Shown here: in pieces, positions 26,263 to 36,481 of the stretch
Layout: each line of letters begins with the position of its first letter
How positions within the stretch are numbered: position 1 is the stretch's first letter
Assembly: GCA_964454445.1 (NCBI GenBank)
Contig: CAYVTD010000015.1
Span: 1 to 59,571, forward strand
Reading direction: 5' to 3'
Source of the DNA: CAYVTD01 sp964454445
GTDB lineage: Bacteria; Bacteroidota; Ignavibacteria; Kapaibacteriales; UBA2268
Length of the DNA: 59,571 nucleotides
The notes under the pieces: model-generated
The model's database searches: none
What the model saw: only the letters and a program-made list of their open reading frames with translations
What the model was told of the DNA's origin: nothing
Made by a program: the position numbers and the translations under genes

Positions 26263-27405
26263 ATGTTGAAATTATTTGATAAAAAAATGGCAAAACGTGA
26301 ACAAACTACAAGTGCTGCAAAGCAAACAAAGCAAAACGAAGAAATAATTGAGCTAAAGAAACAGCTTTCCTGGTATAAATCTTTTTTTGATAATGCGACT
26401 GATGCTGTTTTCATAGTTCAGCCCGACACTTGGAGCATTCTCGATACTAACGAACATGCTGCTGAGATGTTCGAAACAACTAAAGACAAGATGCTCGGCT
26501 CGACATTGCCCCAGTTTCGCCGTATTTTCAAACTTTTAACGAAATCAAATTCTCCAACAGTGTTGAGCGAATTGACTTTGGATACAAGCAATAATCGCGA
26601 AATAATGGTCGAGGTAAGTGCGCGATTTTTTGATTATGAGGGACAAAAGTTAATACAAGCCATCGCTCGTGATGTTAGCGAACAACACGCACTTACGGAC
26701 AAACTTGTTCAAGCAGACAAGCTTGTTTTGCTTGGACAATTATCCGTTGGTATCGCCCACGAAATTCGCAATCCACTTGCAGCCGTCAATCTTAATTTGC
26801 AAGTTTTAAGGCGAAAAACTAAAAAAGAAGATCCAAATTACGAGTTTATTGAAACAGCATTGCAAGGAGTGGATAGAATCTCGAGAATTGTCGAAGTTAC
26901 TCTCAATTTTTCAAGACCAACTTTGCCTGATGTTAAAGGTATGAGTCTTAATGATTTGCTTTCTACTGTGCTCGAAATGGTTGCTAGTGTGTTAAAAAGA
27001 AAAGAAATCGAAGTAAATCTAATATTAAACGAAAACTTGCCTCTAATCCAAGTTGATGCTAAGCAAATGCAACAAGTTTTTATAAATTTAATAACCAATG
27101 CCGCTGACAGTATAAAGACAAAGGGAAAAATTGAAATTGAAACTTATATGGAAACAGCCGGTAGAAAAGGAGAGTTGAAATATGTTGCTGCTGCCATTAC
27201 CGACTCTGGCTGCGGAATTCCTCCAGATGATTTGCGAAAGATTTTCAATCCCTTTTTTACCCGAAAGGCTGATGGAACAGGCTTAGGATTGCCTATTACA
27301 CAAAGAATTTTGCATCAGCACAATGGCATCATCGACGTAGAGTCAAATATCGGTAAAGGCACTACATTTTACGTAAAACTACCTGTAACAATCGAGAACA
27401 GCTAA
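26263..27405 (+). CDS. PAS-domain histidine kinase (NtrB-like)
   Basis: 380 residues, no membrane segment, so a cytoplasmic sensor. A coiled lead (about 1-38) precedes a PAS domain (FFDNATDAVFIVQPDTWSIL to about 140), then the dimerisation/phosphoacceptor domain with His166 in SVGIAHEIRNPLAAV, and an HATPase domain with N box NLITNAADS, G1 box DSGCGIPPDD, F box and G2 box GTGLGLPI. The layout and soluble form resemble NtrB-class kinases that act on sigma-54 activators. No response regulator lies next to it. A weak sigma-54-like match (TTGGCATAAAAAATGAA) ends 23 bases before the ATG. Confidence 0.93.
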   Translation: MLKLFDKKMAKREQTTSAAKQTKQNEEIIELKKQLSWYKSFFDNATDAVFIVQPDTWSILDTNEHAAEMFETTKDKMLGSTLPQFRRIFKLLTKSNSPTVLSELTLDTSNNREIMVEVSARFFDYEGQKLIQAIARDVSEQHALTDKLVQADKLVLLGQLSVGIAHEIRNPLAAVNLNLQVLRRKTKKEDPNYEFIETALQGVDRISRIVEVTLNFSRPTLPDVKGMSLNDLLSTVLEMVASVLKRKEIEVNLILNENLPLIQVDAKQMQQVFINLITNAADSIKTKGKIEIETYMETAGRKGELKYVAAAITDSGCGIPPDDLRKIFNPFFTRKADGTGLGLPITQRILHQHNGIIDVESNIGKGTTFYVKLPVTIENS

Positions 27406-27442
27406 AAGGCAAGTCCGCCCTGTTTGCTACGTTCCTTTTAGC
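27401..27442. terminator. Hairpin shared by convergent kinase and macroglobulin gene ends
   Basis: GCTAAAAGG (27401-27409) pairs perfectly with CCTTTTAGC (27434-27442) over a 24-base loop. The left arm contains the kinase stop codon and the loop contains that of the macroglobulin gene. No T-run follows on either side, so it may be a bidirectional weak terminator or mRNA end structure. Confidence 0.35.
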
Positions 27443-30400
27443 ATCCTTACATTGATTTTTTTGCCGGGTATTCTTGCATTAATCGAGCCGTTATACATTT
27501 CTTCGCAAATAACCATCGGCATGTAAAACTCGCCAGAGTAGCTTGCATTCAGAGCAGTTACAAAGCTCTTGGTCTCTCCAGCACGAAGATTAAAATATGT
27601 GTAAACACGATCGTCCCGGACATCGCGATAATCAAACAAACTCGATTTTACCAGCATGCTTGAGGCAGGATGTTCCGCAAGAATTTCCCAGCCGGAAGGG
27701 AACATTTGCGATAGTGCAAGATTTTCGTAATTGCCCGCCAAGCCAGGATTGCTAACAGAAACAACCACAAAAAAATCAGTGCCTTGAGCAATATTTGAAG
27801 GGTCAAGGTTTTTCCCATCGATGCCAATATAATCAATATTCATAGAAAGATTATTTTTTAAATATTTCCGCTCGTCTATTGCTGGAATGCCCTCAAGCAC
27901 TAACCTTGCGTAAATAATACCTTTTCCATCATTTTTTACTTCAACAGAATTGCCTCCAACTATATTTATTGGAGCGATAGTCTGAAACATATGCTCTATC
28001 GATTTAAGCGATTTAGCAGCTTCACCTTTGAATTTATATGTAAAACTAAAATCAGCGCTGGTGTTTCCAGAAAATTTGGCTGCGGCAATCAAACAATAAG
28101 AGATAGTTTGTGTGCTGAGCCACATATCGTTTGAAAGAGCAGAAGAAATTGATTTCATTAGTTCGACGCCGAGCTTTCTTTTTCCTAAGATGCTAACTGT
28201 TTCTAAAATCATCGCCTTGTCCCGCAAATCAGATCCGAATGTGTATCTATAATCGCCTCCTTTCAAGACAGTTGAGCTTGATTTCACAATTTTTTCAGCA
28301 ACATCTTTGTATCCGGCGACAGCATAAGCTGCGGCAAGACGCCATTTTGCCTCTGTGGATAATTTGGGTGTTTCTCTCATCCGATTCATAGCCCCTGTCT
28401 GGGCAGTGTTGTTGAGAGCCAAAGTATATAATCGATATGCTTGAGCCAAATCTGATGAAGTTCCGTTAATATTCCATTTAATGGCTTCTGAATTTTGGTA
28501 ATCTTTCCATTTTCTTAGCATCAATTCAGGGACGAAATATCCCTTTTCTTTTACTTCTATGAGGAAATGTCCTGCATAACTAGTAGCCCAATCGTTGATT
28601 TGGTTGCCTCCCTCCCAAAAAGCGAAGCCACCCGATGCAGTTTGGAACTGTTGCAGTTTGCTTATTGTTGCTTTAATATTTCGGTCGATTTTCTCACTCC
28701 TGTTTTTGTCGAGCTTCATTAAATTGCTTAAATAAAGCTGTGGGAAAGCTGAAGAAATGGTTTGTTCGAGGCATCCATAAGGATATTGTATCAGAAAATT
28801 CAGCCGTTTGCCAAGATTTAGCGGCGGAATGGACGAAAGCTCGAGAGTTGCATAATTAGTGCCTTTCATTCCTACTGGCAAATAATCGACATTCCATTTT
28901 TTGCCGGGTTCGATTATTTTATCAATTACTTCAGTAACAGGTGGATTAGGACACCTAATGTCTGCTTCAATCTTGTAATATGATTTTTCCGAGCCGGAGC
29001 TTGCATTAATTGTAAAGTTAGCAATACCAGGATTCTCTAAAATCTTTATTCTGAAGTTAACAGTTTTTTCGCCTGTTGTTGCGAAATTTAGATTTTGTTG
29101 GTTACTGCCTAATATCTTGACATTTACGCTCGTGTTTAGCCTGATATTAACATTTTTCACCTTTTTTTCCATAGCGAAAATAGTAACGGGCAAGTCTATT
29201 TCATCTCCTGGAGTAAGGGTTCTGGGTAATGTGCCGATTGCCATTAGTGGCTTTTTCACTGTAACTGTTTTTTCGTCGTTTCCATACGAGCCATCTTTTG
29301 CAGCAACCACCATAACTCTAACGGCACCGACATAGTTAGGCATTTTAAATGTATGCGAGGCAGTTTTTCCTGCTGGTAAATGGAATGGCCCAAAGAATTT
29401 TACAACTGGTGTAAATCTATTTGCCTTTGCAGGTCGCTTAAGCACTCCTGCCGCATCACCGCCAATGGCAAACAACCTGTCGAGCCGTCCTCCATAAGCT
29501 CCAATAACATCTTCAAACAAATCCCAAGTTTTTACTCCTAATGCCTCTCGAGCATAAAAATTGTTCCATGGGTCTGGTGTTTTAAATCTGGTTAAATCCA
29601 GAAGCCCTTCATCGACTATTGCAAGAGTATAAGTCATTGGCTTTGCTTTCTCTTCTTTGACTTTAACTGTTACGTTTTGCTCGGGAACAAGCGATTCGGG
29701 CATAAGAATTTTCGGAGACAGGTGGGTATTTGGATTATCTATAGTTAAAGGGACAATTCCATAGAGCCGAATAGGAAGGTCGTTGATGGTTTGAGAGTGT
29801 TGTTGAAGTAATGAAATGTGCAGATAGACATTTGGCGCCATCGAAGGCTTAGCTTCAAATGACAACTTGGTTTCTCCACTTGTCGTTTCCACCCAAAAGT
29901 TGTCGATAGTTGTAATTCCATTTTCAATACTAACAAATGCTCTTCCCCCTTGACTGCTTGGTATTTTTACTTTAACAGTTTCACCAGTTTTATAAGAGTC
30001 CTTATCTGTTTCAATGGAAAGCATGGCCGCACCACCAGGGAAATTTTTCTGTCCTTTGCCTGTCCAATCGGGCCAATCAAGATAAACAACTTGCCCGGAT
30101 GTATGCCCTGAGACCGGGTCAAGAGCCCTAATCAAATAGCGTCCCCAATTTTGGTAATCAATTTTCAAATTCCATGCGCCCTTGCCTTGTTTAGCCGATA
30201 TGGTATCGATTGATAAAAGATCAGCCGAGCTACTAGTTATATAGTTAAGCTGATAATCTTCGGATTGATCCCACCACCATCGCCAATTGAGCTTATATAA
30301 ACTAATTATAATTTTATCTTTTGATACTTTCTTGCCATTGTAATCGACAACAACAAAATCTATTTTGTAGTTTTTATTAGTAAACAACATACCTTGCGAT

Positions 30401-33018
30401 TTTTCTTCCTTTGGTACTCTAATACCTACGTAAGATTCATAAGGATAAAACGGTATAGAAAAGCGATCGATGCTAAAAGCCCCACCTGGTTCGAAAACTT
30501 TTGTGTTGAAGTGAGCAGCAAGCACGCCAGGCGCGTCCTTAGATTTTAAATTGATACTAATCATCGCTTTCCCGGTTTCATCTAAATTGCCCCGGAAAAG
30601 CTCCTGACTTTCTCCATTCACAAATAAAGATGGGTCTTCAAAAGCGTAGTCCTTGAAACCCGCAAATTCGGTTTTCCCTTTTGTTAAAACATAGCTTAAA
30701 TCTGCGCGCAAGGAACCGGCATTTGCTCCGTGCAGCCATTTTGCCGATAGTTCACATCGGAGATTATTGTTAGCTGGTGTAATCTTGTCTGTGCCAAAAT
30801 CGAGATTTATTTTCAAACGGTTCGGCTTGACAGTTTCGATTTTTAAAGTTTTCGTAAATTCAGTTCCACCAAGTTTGATTTTTGCTTGCCAATTACCGGT
30901 TAAGGCATCTGGCTCAGTGCAAGTTCTGAAATCATAGAATCCTTCGATATTCTCTGTCTTGACAATTCTTTTGCATAGCTGGTGCCTTGGATTGAAAAGC
31001 TCAAGCACTGCCGGATGGTTACAGGGGAGAGATTTTTCCTTGTCTTCAAGGATAAACATTAGATATAAAGAATCGCCTGGTCGCCAAACTCCGCGTTCAC
31101 CATAAATAAATCCCTTTAAGCCGCTTTTCACTTCCTGCCCTTCTGCATCGAAATTGCTTAGTGACAGAGCATTGCCATCTAACAATTTCAAATAACCCCT
31201 TTGTTTCTTGTATTCAGCACACATTAAAAAGGGTTTGCGTATCAAGCGATCTTTAAATAAGCCACCTGAACCGGTTTTCCCACTTGTTATTAATTGCCGC
31301 TGAAAATCGTAAATTTTGATATTAACCCCGTCGATTGGCTTTGTTGTTAATAGATCTGTTGCTACTGCTAAAAAATCGCCATTTGAACCGATTTTTGCTA
31401 ATAAACCAAGGTCGGAGGCAAGAATGTTTTTCGTAATGAAGCGGTCAGGTGTATAATACGAACTTTTACAAGGATCATCTCTTTCTTCCCAATTATAGTC
31501 TTCATCATAGAAATAATAATCGTCGTAGTAATCCCAGAAGCTTTGTTCATAACCATTATATTTATCAATACTTCCGTTGTCTTCTTCTGAAGAGGGGTCT
31601 TCATTGCCAGCAAGCTCATCACCACATGGATAAACAGAATATTGTTTTTTAAAGCCAATTCTTACTTGATAAATTGCTCCCGGTTCTGCTTGAATCAGCT
31701 TAGTCAGATCGAGTGTATATCTGTTCCAGGCATTAAGTTTTTTATCTGTTCTATCACCTAATTTGATGGTTTTTGCAAGAACAGGTCTGCCGACATATGT
31801 TAGATTGTATGGATAGTAATCATCTGATAAATCATTCTCTTGTAAAAATTGAGGTATATTGTTTTCGAAAATCTTGATAACTCTGACATCGACACGATCG
31901 AGATTCACAGCATCAAAGGGCAATATCCAACCCTTCGTAGATGGCAAAATAGTTCCTTCCCTGGTAAACCTTACTGATGGCTTGGTTTCTTCAAAGGTTA
32001 CTTGACGTTCGAACATTTCTTCCATTACTTTTCCATTATCACTAGTCAATCCAGGAAATAGCTGTAGAACTGTCTCGCCGGAATAATCCATTGGCGGATA
32101 GATGTGAAGCTCGTTTTGATCGACTATTGTCTGTATTCCTGCAATATTTTCCAGCGAGACCAAGCCGTCAAAATTATTCTCCTGTGATAGCACATCAGAA
32201 AATTCGACTGATATGAATTTATTATTCCCATTGTTAACTTTAATTCGCATTACAGCAAATTCATCGATAGCAGGGATAATTATTGTTTCTTTTCTTAATT
32301 TATCTGCATTTAAGGAGCTATTTTTGTATTCAATAATTAATGCAGAGGCATTTTCATTCCTTGAAATGCTTTCAATAAGGAATTGATGTTCAACAGCGTT
32401 GGGGTTGTATGAAACCTTGACAGGAATTTTTTCACCATCGAATCTGGCTGAAATTAAATTGATTAATGAACTGGAATCTGCAATATCAGCAAAGATGAAC
32501 CTTCCTTTCAAAGTGTAAGAAGGCTGATTGTTAGTTACGGATAGCTCGATGCGGTCTATTGATACTTCATAACTTTGTTTGATAGTGCCAAAATCGAAGT
32601 AAAAGGTTTTTAAGCTATCCGGAATGTTTTCTTTGAAAATTTTTTCAAGATTGAGTTTTGCCTCATATTTTGCGCCAGATGGCAGCAGATCTGATGGTAA
32701 AAACTCTATCGTTCTCTTATCACTCCAGACAAGCTTTCCATCAATGTTTGGTGAAAAAGAGATGATGTCCTGTTCAGCATTTTCACCGATTTTTTCTTCG
32801 TTTATTATATCTTTTGCAAATCGGACTTTAATAGTTGACGATCGTGCAATGATGCCATTAGTATAAGCAGATATATATTCAGTGTAAGAGCTTGGCGGTA
32901 ACTTTGTCGGTTCTGCTTTTGTGAAAACATAAATTAGTGCAATAGCGACAACTACTCCAGCTATCATCGATAAACTAATCACTCTTCGGCGATTACGGGC
33001 ATGTGATAGATTCTTCAT
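27427..33018 (-). CDS. Bacterial alpha-2-macroglobulin (thioester type)
   Basis: 1863-residue periplasmic protease trap, of the YfhM class. An N-terminal hydrophobic segment (about 14-33, VISLSMIAGVVVAIALIYVF) anchors or exports it; there is no lipobox. Macroglobulin-type beta domains fill the first two thirds, with a bait-like acidic stretch (about 465-520, rich in Asp, Glu and Tyr). The thioester motif is CLEQ with Cys1416 and Gln1419 inside YPYGCLEQTISSAFPQ; an alpha-helical thioester domain and a C-terminal receptor-like domain follow. In E. coli this protein pairs with penicillin-binding protein 1C; no such gene is beside it here. Length and motif fit the family well. Confidence 0.93.
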   Translation of the reverse strand: MKNLSHARNRRRVISLSMIAGVVVAIALIYVFTKAEPTKLPPSSYTEYISAYTNGIIARSSTIKVRFAKDIINEEKIGENAEQDIISFSPNIDGKLVWSDKRTIEFLPSDLLPSGAKYEAKLNLEKIFKENIPDSLKTFYFDFGTIKQSYEVSIDRIELSVTNNQPSYTLKGRFIFADIADSSSLINLISARFDGEKIPVKVSYNPNAVEHQFLIESISRNENASALIIEYKNSSLNADKLRKETIIIPAIDEFAVMRIKVNNGNNKFISVEFSDVLSQENNFDGLVSLENIAGIQTIVDQNELHIYPPMDYSGETVLQLFPGLTSDNGKVMEEMFERQVTFEETKPSVRFTREGTILPSTKGWILPFDAVNLDRVDVRVIKIFENNIPQFLQENDLSDDYYPYNLTYVGRPVLAKTIKLGDRTDKKLNAWNRYTLDLTKLIQAEPGAIYQVRIGFKKQYSVYPCGDELAGNEDPSSEEDNGSIDKYNGYEQSFWDYYDDYYFYDEDYNWEERDDPCKSSYYTPDRFITKNILASDLGLLAKIGSNGDFLAVATDLLTTKPIDGVNIKIYDFQRQLITSGKTGSGGLFKDRLIRKPFLMCAEYKKQRGYLKLLDGNALSLSNFDAEGQEVKSGLKGFIYGERGVWRPGDSLYLMFILEDKEKSLPCNHPAVLELFNPRHQLCKRIVKTENIEGFYDFRTCTEPDALTGNWQAKIKLGGTEFTKTLKIETVKPNRLKINLDFGTDKITPANNNLRCELSAKWLHGANAGSLRADLSYVLTKGKTEFAGFKDYAFEDPSLFVNGESQELFRGNLDETGKAMISINLKSKDAPGVLAAHFNTKVFEPGGAFSIDRFSIPFYPYESYVGIRVPKEEKSQGMLFTNKNYKIDFVVVDYNGKKVSKDKIIISLYKLNWRWWWDQSEDYQLNYITSSSADLLSIDTISAKQGKGAWNLKIDYQNWGRYLIRALDPVSGHTSGQVVYLDWPDWTGKGQKNFPGGAAMLSIETDKDSYKTGETVKVKIPSSQGGRAFVSIENGITTIDNFWVETTSGETKLSFEAKPSMAPNVYLHISLLQQHSQTINDLPIRLYGIVPLTIDNPNTHLSPKILMPESLVPEQNVTVKVKEEKAKPMTYTLAIVDEGLLDLTRFKTPDPWNNFYAREALGVKTWDLFEDVIGAYGGRLDRLFAIGGDAAGVLKRPAKANRFTPVVKFFGPFHLPAGKTASHTFKMPNYVGAVRVMVVAAKDGSYGNDEKTVTVKKPLMAIGTLPRTLTPGDEIDLPVTIFAMEKKVKNVNIRLNTSVNVKILGSNQQNLNFATTGEKTVNFRIKILENPGIANFTINASSGSEKSYYKIEADIRCPNPPVTEVIDKIIEPGKKWNVDYLPVGMKGTNYATLELSSIPPLNLGKRLNFLIQYPYGCLEQTISSAFPQLYLSNLMKLDKNRSEKIDRNIKATISKLQQFQTASGGFAFWEGGNQINDWATSYAGHFLIEVKEKGYFVPELMLRKWKDYQNSEAIKWNINGTSSDLAQAYRLYTLALNNTAQTGAMNRMRETPKLSTEAKWRLAAAYAVAGYKDVAEKIVKSSSTVLKGGDYRYTFGSDLRDKAMILETVSILGKRKLGVELMKSISSALSNDMWLSTQTISYCLIAAAKFSGNTSADFSFTYKFKGEAAKSLKSIEHMFQTIAPINIVGGNSVEVKNDGKGIIYARLVLEGIPAIDERKYLKNNLSMNIDYIGIDGKNLDPSNIAQGTDFFVVVSVSNPGLAGNYENLALSQMFPSGWEILAEHPASSMLVKSSLFDYRDVRDDRVYTYFNLRAGETKSFVTALNASYSGEFYMPMVICEEMYNGSINARIPGKKINVRMLKGT

Positions 33019-33304
33019 TTAGTGTTTTTTTCTGAAGTGGCACAAGTTTTTTTATTAATTTATAAAATAATATGAGAGTAAAAAAGAATTATTAAAAGAC
33101 TAAATAAATTATCTTAAAAAGGATATTCTTTAGGAAATTAGTGGTTCATTTTATTGACCCTTTTCATTCTTTCTTTTTATTTGAATTGTTATAATGAAAA
33201 GAGCAAAGAGCAAAGATGATTCGCTGTAAAAATTTTTTTTGTTTTAGTCACTATTTGTAAAAATCGAAAAAATTAGTTTAATTAAAATAATTTTAGGTGT
33301 AACT

Positions 33305-34795
33305 ATGCTCATTAACCGATTTAAATTACTTGGAATTACACTTGTAACAGTGCTATTTTTTACAGTATTTTACCAAATAACTCTAAATGCAGCTGATGAC
33401 AAGTCGGCAAAGTATGTTTTCTTATTCATTGGCGATGGTATGTCACTTGCACAAGTGAATGCCACAGAAGCTTTGCTAAGCGAAACGAAAATATTTGATG
33501 ATTTCAGACATTTAAAAGGAAAAAATAAATTAGTTATGAATAATATTGATTTTACTGGCGTCGCATCTACTTCAGCAAAAAACCGTTATATTACTTGCTC
33601 TTCAGCGGCAGGCACAGCTCTTGCAACAGGCAATAAAACTAGTATTAATACTGTTTCAAAGACAGCAGATAGAGAAGAAGATATGAAAACGATTGCCGAA
33701 ATGGCAAAGGAAAAAGGCATGAAAACTGGAATTATAACAAGCGTTAGTATCGATCATGCCACGCCCGCTTGTTTTTATGCTCACGCCGATGATAGGGAAA
33801 GCTATTATAGTATTTCTGGACAGATGGCAAAGAGTAATTTCGATTTTTTTGGAGGCGGGTTTTCTAAAGGCAATGCTGCAAAATATGGTCCTGGCAATGT
33901 TGTTGAATTAATGAAACAGAATGGCTACATTGTTACATCGACAAGAGATGCAATGAAAGATGTTAAAGTCGGCAACAAACTTTGGGCATATACTGAATAT
34001 ACCCCTAATGATGCCGCTTTGTATTTTGAAATTGATAAACAAAATAATCCAATGTATTCTTCAGGAATAACTCTTGCTGAGTTTACAAAAAAAGCCATTG
34101 AAATGCTCGACAACAAAGAAGGATTCTTCATAATGGTGGAAGGGGGAAAGATCGACTGGGCTTGCCATGAAAATGATGTACTAACAATGGCTTATGAAGT
34201 TGCAGCATTAGACGAAGCAATAGCCGAAGCAATAGATTTTTACATAGAACACCCAAAGGAGACCTTGATTATTGTTACAGCAGACCACGAATGTGGTGGT
34301 TTGACAATCGGTTCGTCATATACGAAATATGATAGTGAGTTTAAGATATTAAAATATCAAAAAATCTCGAGTGATTTGTTTAAAGAAAAGATAGAAACTT
34401 GGAAAACAGGCAAAAATGTTAGTTTTTCAATGGCATTAGACAGTGTAAGATACTATTTTGGCTTGGGCGATACAGTCAAAAGTAAAAAACTTGCTTTAAG
34501 CGATTTTGAAAAAGCAAAGTTGGAAGAAGCATACAATTATTCTATGGGAAAAAGCTCGGAATTAACGAAAGAATATACACAAGTTGCTTATGGAGGAAAC
34601 AATGCCTTTGCTGTAACTGTTATAAAACTATTGAATAACAAAGCAGGATTTGGCTGGACATCTTTTTCACACACAGGAATAAACGTGCCTGTATATGCAA
34701 TCGGACAAGGGGCAGATCTATTTAGAGGTAAACTTGATAATACAGACATAGCTAAGCGAATAATCAAGGCAGCAAAGTTGAAGAAAAAGAAATGA
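33305..34795 (+). CDS. Alkaline phosphatase (PhoA family)
   Basis: 496-residue exported metal-dependent phosphomonoesterase. A signal peptide (about 1-29, ends LNAADD) comes first, then VFLFIGDGMSLAQ with the metal-binding Asp44, the nucleophile region ITCSSAAGTALATGNKT (Ser100 in the S-A-A position), VSIDHATPACFYAH with the metal-site His, EGGKIDWACHENDVL and IVTADHECGGLTIGS, and near the end a HTGINVPVYAIGQGAD with the last zinc His. These are the full PhoA ligand sets. It is a one-gene unit, convergent with the next gene; a Pho box was not seen. Confidence 0.94.
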   Translation: MLINRFKLLGITLVTVLFFTVFYQITLNAADDKSAKYVFLFIGDGMSLAQVNATEALLSETKIFDDFRHLKGKNKLVMNNIDFTGVASTSAKNRYITCSSAAGTALATGNKTSINTVSKTADREEDMKTIAEMAKEKGMKTGIITSVSIDHATPACFYAHADDRESYYSISGQMAKSNFDFFGGGFSKGNAAKYGPGNVVELMKQNGYIVTSTRDAMKDVKVGNKLWAYTEYTPNDAALYFEIDKQNNPMYSSGITLAEFTKKAIEMLDNKEGFFIMVEGGKIDWACHENDVLTMAYEVAALDEAIAEAIDFYIEHPKETLIIVTADHECGGLTIGSSYTKYDSEFKILKYQKISSDLFKEKIETWKTGKNVSFSMALDSVRYYFGLGDTVKSKKLALSDFEKAKLEEAYNYSMGKSSELTKEYTQVAYGGNNAFAVTVIKLLNNKAGFGWTSFSHTGINVPVYAIGQGADLFRGKLDNTDIAKRIIKAAKLKKKK

Positions 34796-34805
34796 GTACC
34801 TTAGT

Positions 34806-35489
34806 TTATAATATATGCAAGTAGGGAAAGCCTAAAAAGTCTGCAAGGAAGCCAGTGAGCCATAAAAACAGACCTACGGAGAATGGAATCGAGAAATTAT
34901 CGTCGATTTTGAAATTCTCCGAGGCACCCTCGACAATAGCGCCGATTACTGCTGCTATTAACCCAAAAAGAAAGTAAGTCCAAGGTGCAGCAAATATCAA
35001 TCCATAAGCTACAACCGTCATCATTGCTGTCAATGCAAAGGCAAGCGAGCCTTCGAGCGATTTATTAAGAAAAGGTGTTTGCCCGAAACGTCTGCCAATA
35101 AGTGCAGCAGACATATCGGAGATTATTAATATAGTGAATGCAGTTACCATCACAATTTTGGGAAATATCAGCACGGTAAAAAACGCAGAAATCAGGACAC
35201 AAGTGGCGCCATTAAGAGTAAAACGTCTTTGGATTTCGTGAGGACGCAAAATAACGCCAAAGATTCTCATAAATATGCGACGAGTTGGCTCATGCTTGTA
35301 GTTGAGTACTTCAATTAAAAGAGAAACTAGCATCATCGGACCTAGAATAGACAGTGCCAACACCTGATCAACAAAGATATAAATGACAGGAATAAGCAAG
35401 GAAAAGATGTGAATACTTTTCCTTAAAATTTCCTTTTTTAAAAGAGTTTCCTCCTTTTGTGTTATATTTGTTTTTAACATGTAGAACAT
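34806..35489 (-). CDS. Polyprenol/diacylglycerol kinase-like membrane protein
   Basis: 227 residues with six to seven membrane segments. It has the features of the dolichol/phytol/diacylglycerol kinase (SEC59-VTE5-DGK1) group: KEILRKSIHIFSLLIPV at the N terminus, LNGATCVLISAFF, the motif SDMSAALIGRRFG and KSLEGSLAFALTAMM. These CTP-using kinases phosphorylate lipid alcohols in the membrane. It could also be read as a phosphatidate cytidylyltransferase relative. The start at 35489 is 16 bases from that of ispE on the other strand, so the promoters must lie in the opposing coding DNA; Met4 is an alternative start. Confidence 0.85.
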   Translation of the reverse strand: MFYMLKTNITQKEETLLKKEILRKSIHIFSLLIPVIYIFVDQVLALSILGPMMLVSLLIEVLNYKHEPTRRIFMRIFGVILRPHEIQRRFTLNGATCVLISAFFTVLIFPKIVMVTAFTILIISDMSAALIGRRFGQTPFLNKSLEGSLAFALTAMMTVVAYGLIFAAPWTYFLFGLIAAVIGAIVEGASENFKIDDNFSIPFSVGLFLWLTGFLADFLGFPYLHIL

Positions 35490-35505
35490 AAATTTTCTTT
35501 CGCTT

Positions 35506-36360
35506 ATGTTTTTGAAAACATTGGCTTACGCCAAAATAAACATCGGGTTGGAGGTACTCGGCAAAAGAGCCGACGCTTACCACGAAATAAACACTGTGTT
35601 TGCCACAGTATGTATTCACGACGAAATCATTAGCGAAGAATCAACAGAAATCGCAGTAGTCTGCGAGCCCGATCTGGGCATTCCAATGAACGAAAATCTT
35701 GTATATAAAGCCGCAATGGCATTGAAAACATTTTATTCAATACCCGCAGGCGCAAAAATATCAATTAAAAAGAACATAATCACTGGCAGCGGCTTGGGAG
35801 GTGGCAGCTCTGACGCAGCGGCAACCCTAAAGCTTTTATGCCAGCTCTGGGAAATTCCTGAAAACGAAAGCGACCTTCATACAATAGCAACAAGTCTTGG
35901 AATGGATATTCCTTTTTTCTTGAGAAACGGCTTTGCTATTGGTAGAGGAAGAGGCGAATTGCTCGAGTTTTTCGATTTTCATTTGCCTTACTTCATTGTT
36001 ATTGTTACGCCGGGGATTAACATCTCAACTAAAATGGCATACCAAGGGCTAAAGATTGATTCTAACCGACATCGAGCCGGCAACTTGAAGCAAATCCTTC
36101 TCGAATCAAGAAATAACCATCATATTTTAAAAGAACAGCTCAGAAACGATTTCGAGCCTTATGTTTTCGAAAAAGAGCCAGTAATAAAGCAAATCAAGGA
36201 GGCTCTTTACGAATGTGGTGCAATTTTTGCTTTGATGTCTGGTAGCGGTTCTGCTGTGTATGGCTTTTTTCTTGATAGCAAAGACACAATAACAGCTAAA
36301 GCAAAATTATCAATATTCAAAACTTATACATGCACTCCAGTTCGCAACAGTTTTCAATGA
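35506..36360 (+). CDS. ispE: 4-diphosphocytidyl-2-C-methyl-D-erythritol kinase
   Basis: GHMP-family kinase, fourth step of the MEP isoprenoid pathway. The 284 residues open with AYAKINIGLEVLGKRADAYHEI and contain the ATP loop GSGLGGGSSDAAATLKLL and the closing LMSGSGSAVYGFF, all diagnostic. Divergent from the polyprenol kinase-like gene with hardly any space, which may reflect a shared lipid-carrier theme. A 121-base AT-rich gap separates it from glgA. Confidence 0.95.
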   Translation: MFLKTLAYAKINIGLEVLGKRADAYHEINTVFATVCIHDEIISEESTEIAVVCEPDLGIPMNENLVYKAAMALKTFYSIPAGAKISIKKNIITGSGLGGGSSDAAATLKLLCQLWEIPENESDLHTIATSLGMDIPFFLRNGFAIGRGRGELLEFFDFHLPYFIVIVTPGINISTKMAYQGLKIDSNRHRAGNLKQILLESRNNHHILKEQLRNDFEPYVFEKEPVIKQIKEALYECGAIFALMSGSGSAVYGFFLDSKDTITAKAKLSIFKTYTCTPVRNSFQ

Positions 36361-36481
36361 ACATCTAAACACAAATTTAAGAAACTTTTTACAATTTATA
36401 TTGAAAATTAATAAAAAACTGAATAAATGGTAAATAGATTCGTTTTAAAAAATTAATAAAGTTTTATTTACTTGGTAGAAG

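Noticed and set aside
35443..35460. AGGAGG on the minus strand inside the polyprenol kinase-like gene as a possible internal ribosome site
   Set aside because: No ATG, GTG or TTG follows at a workable distance, so the upstream ATG is kept as the start.
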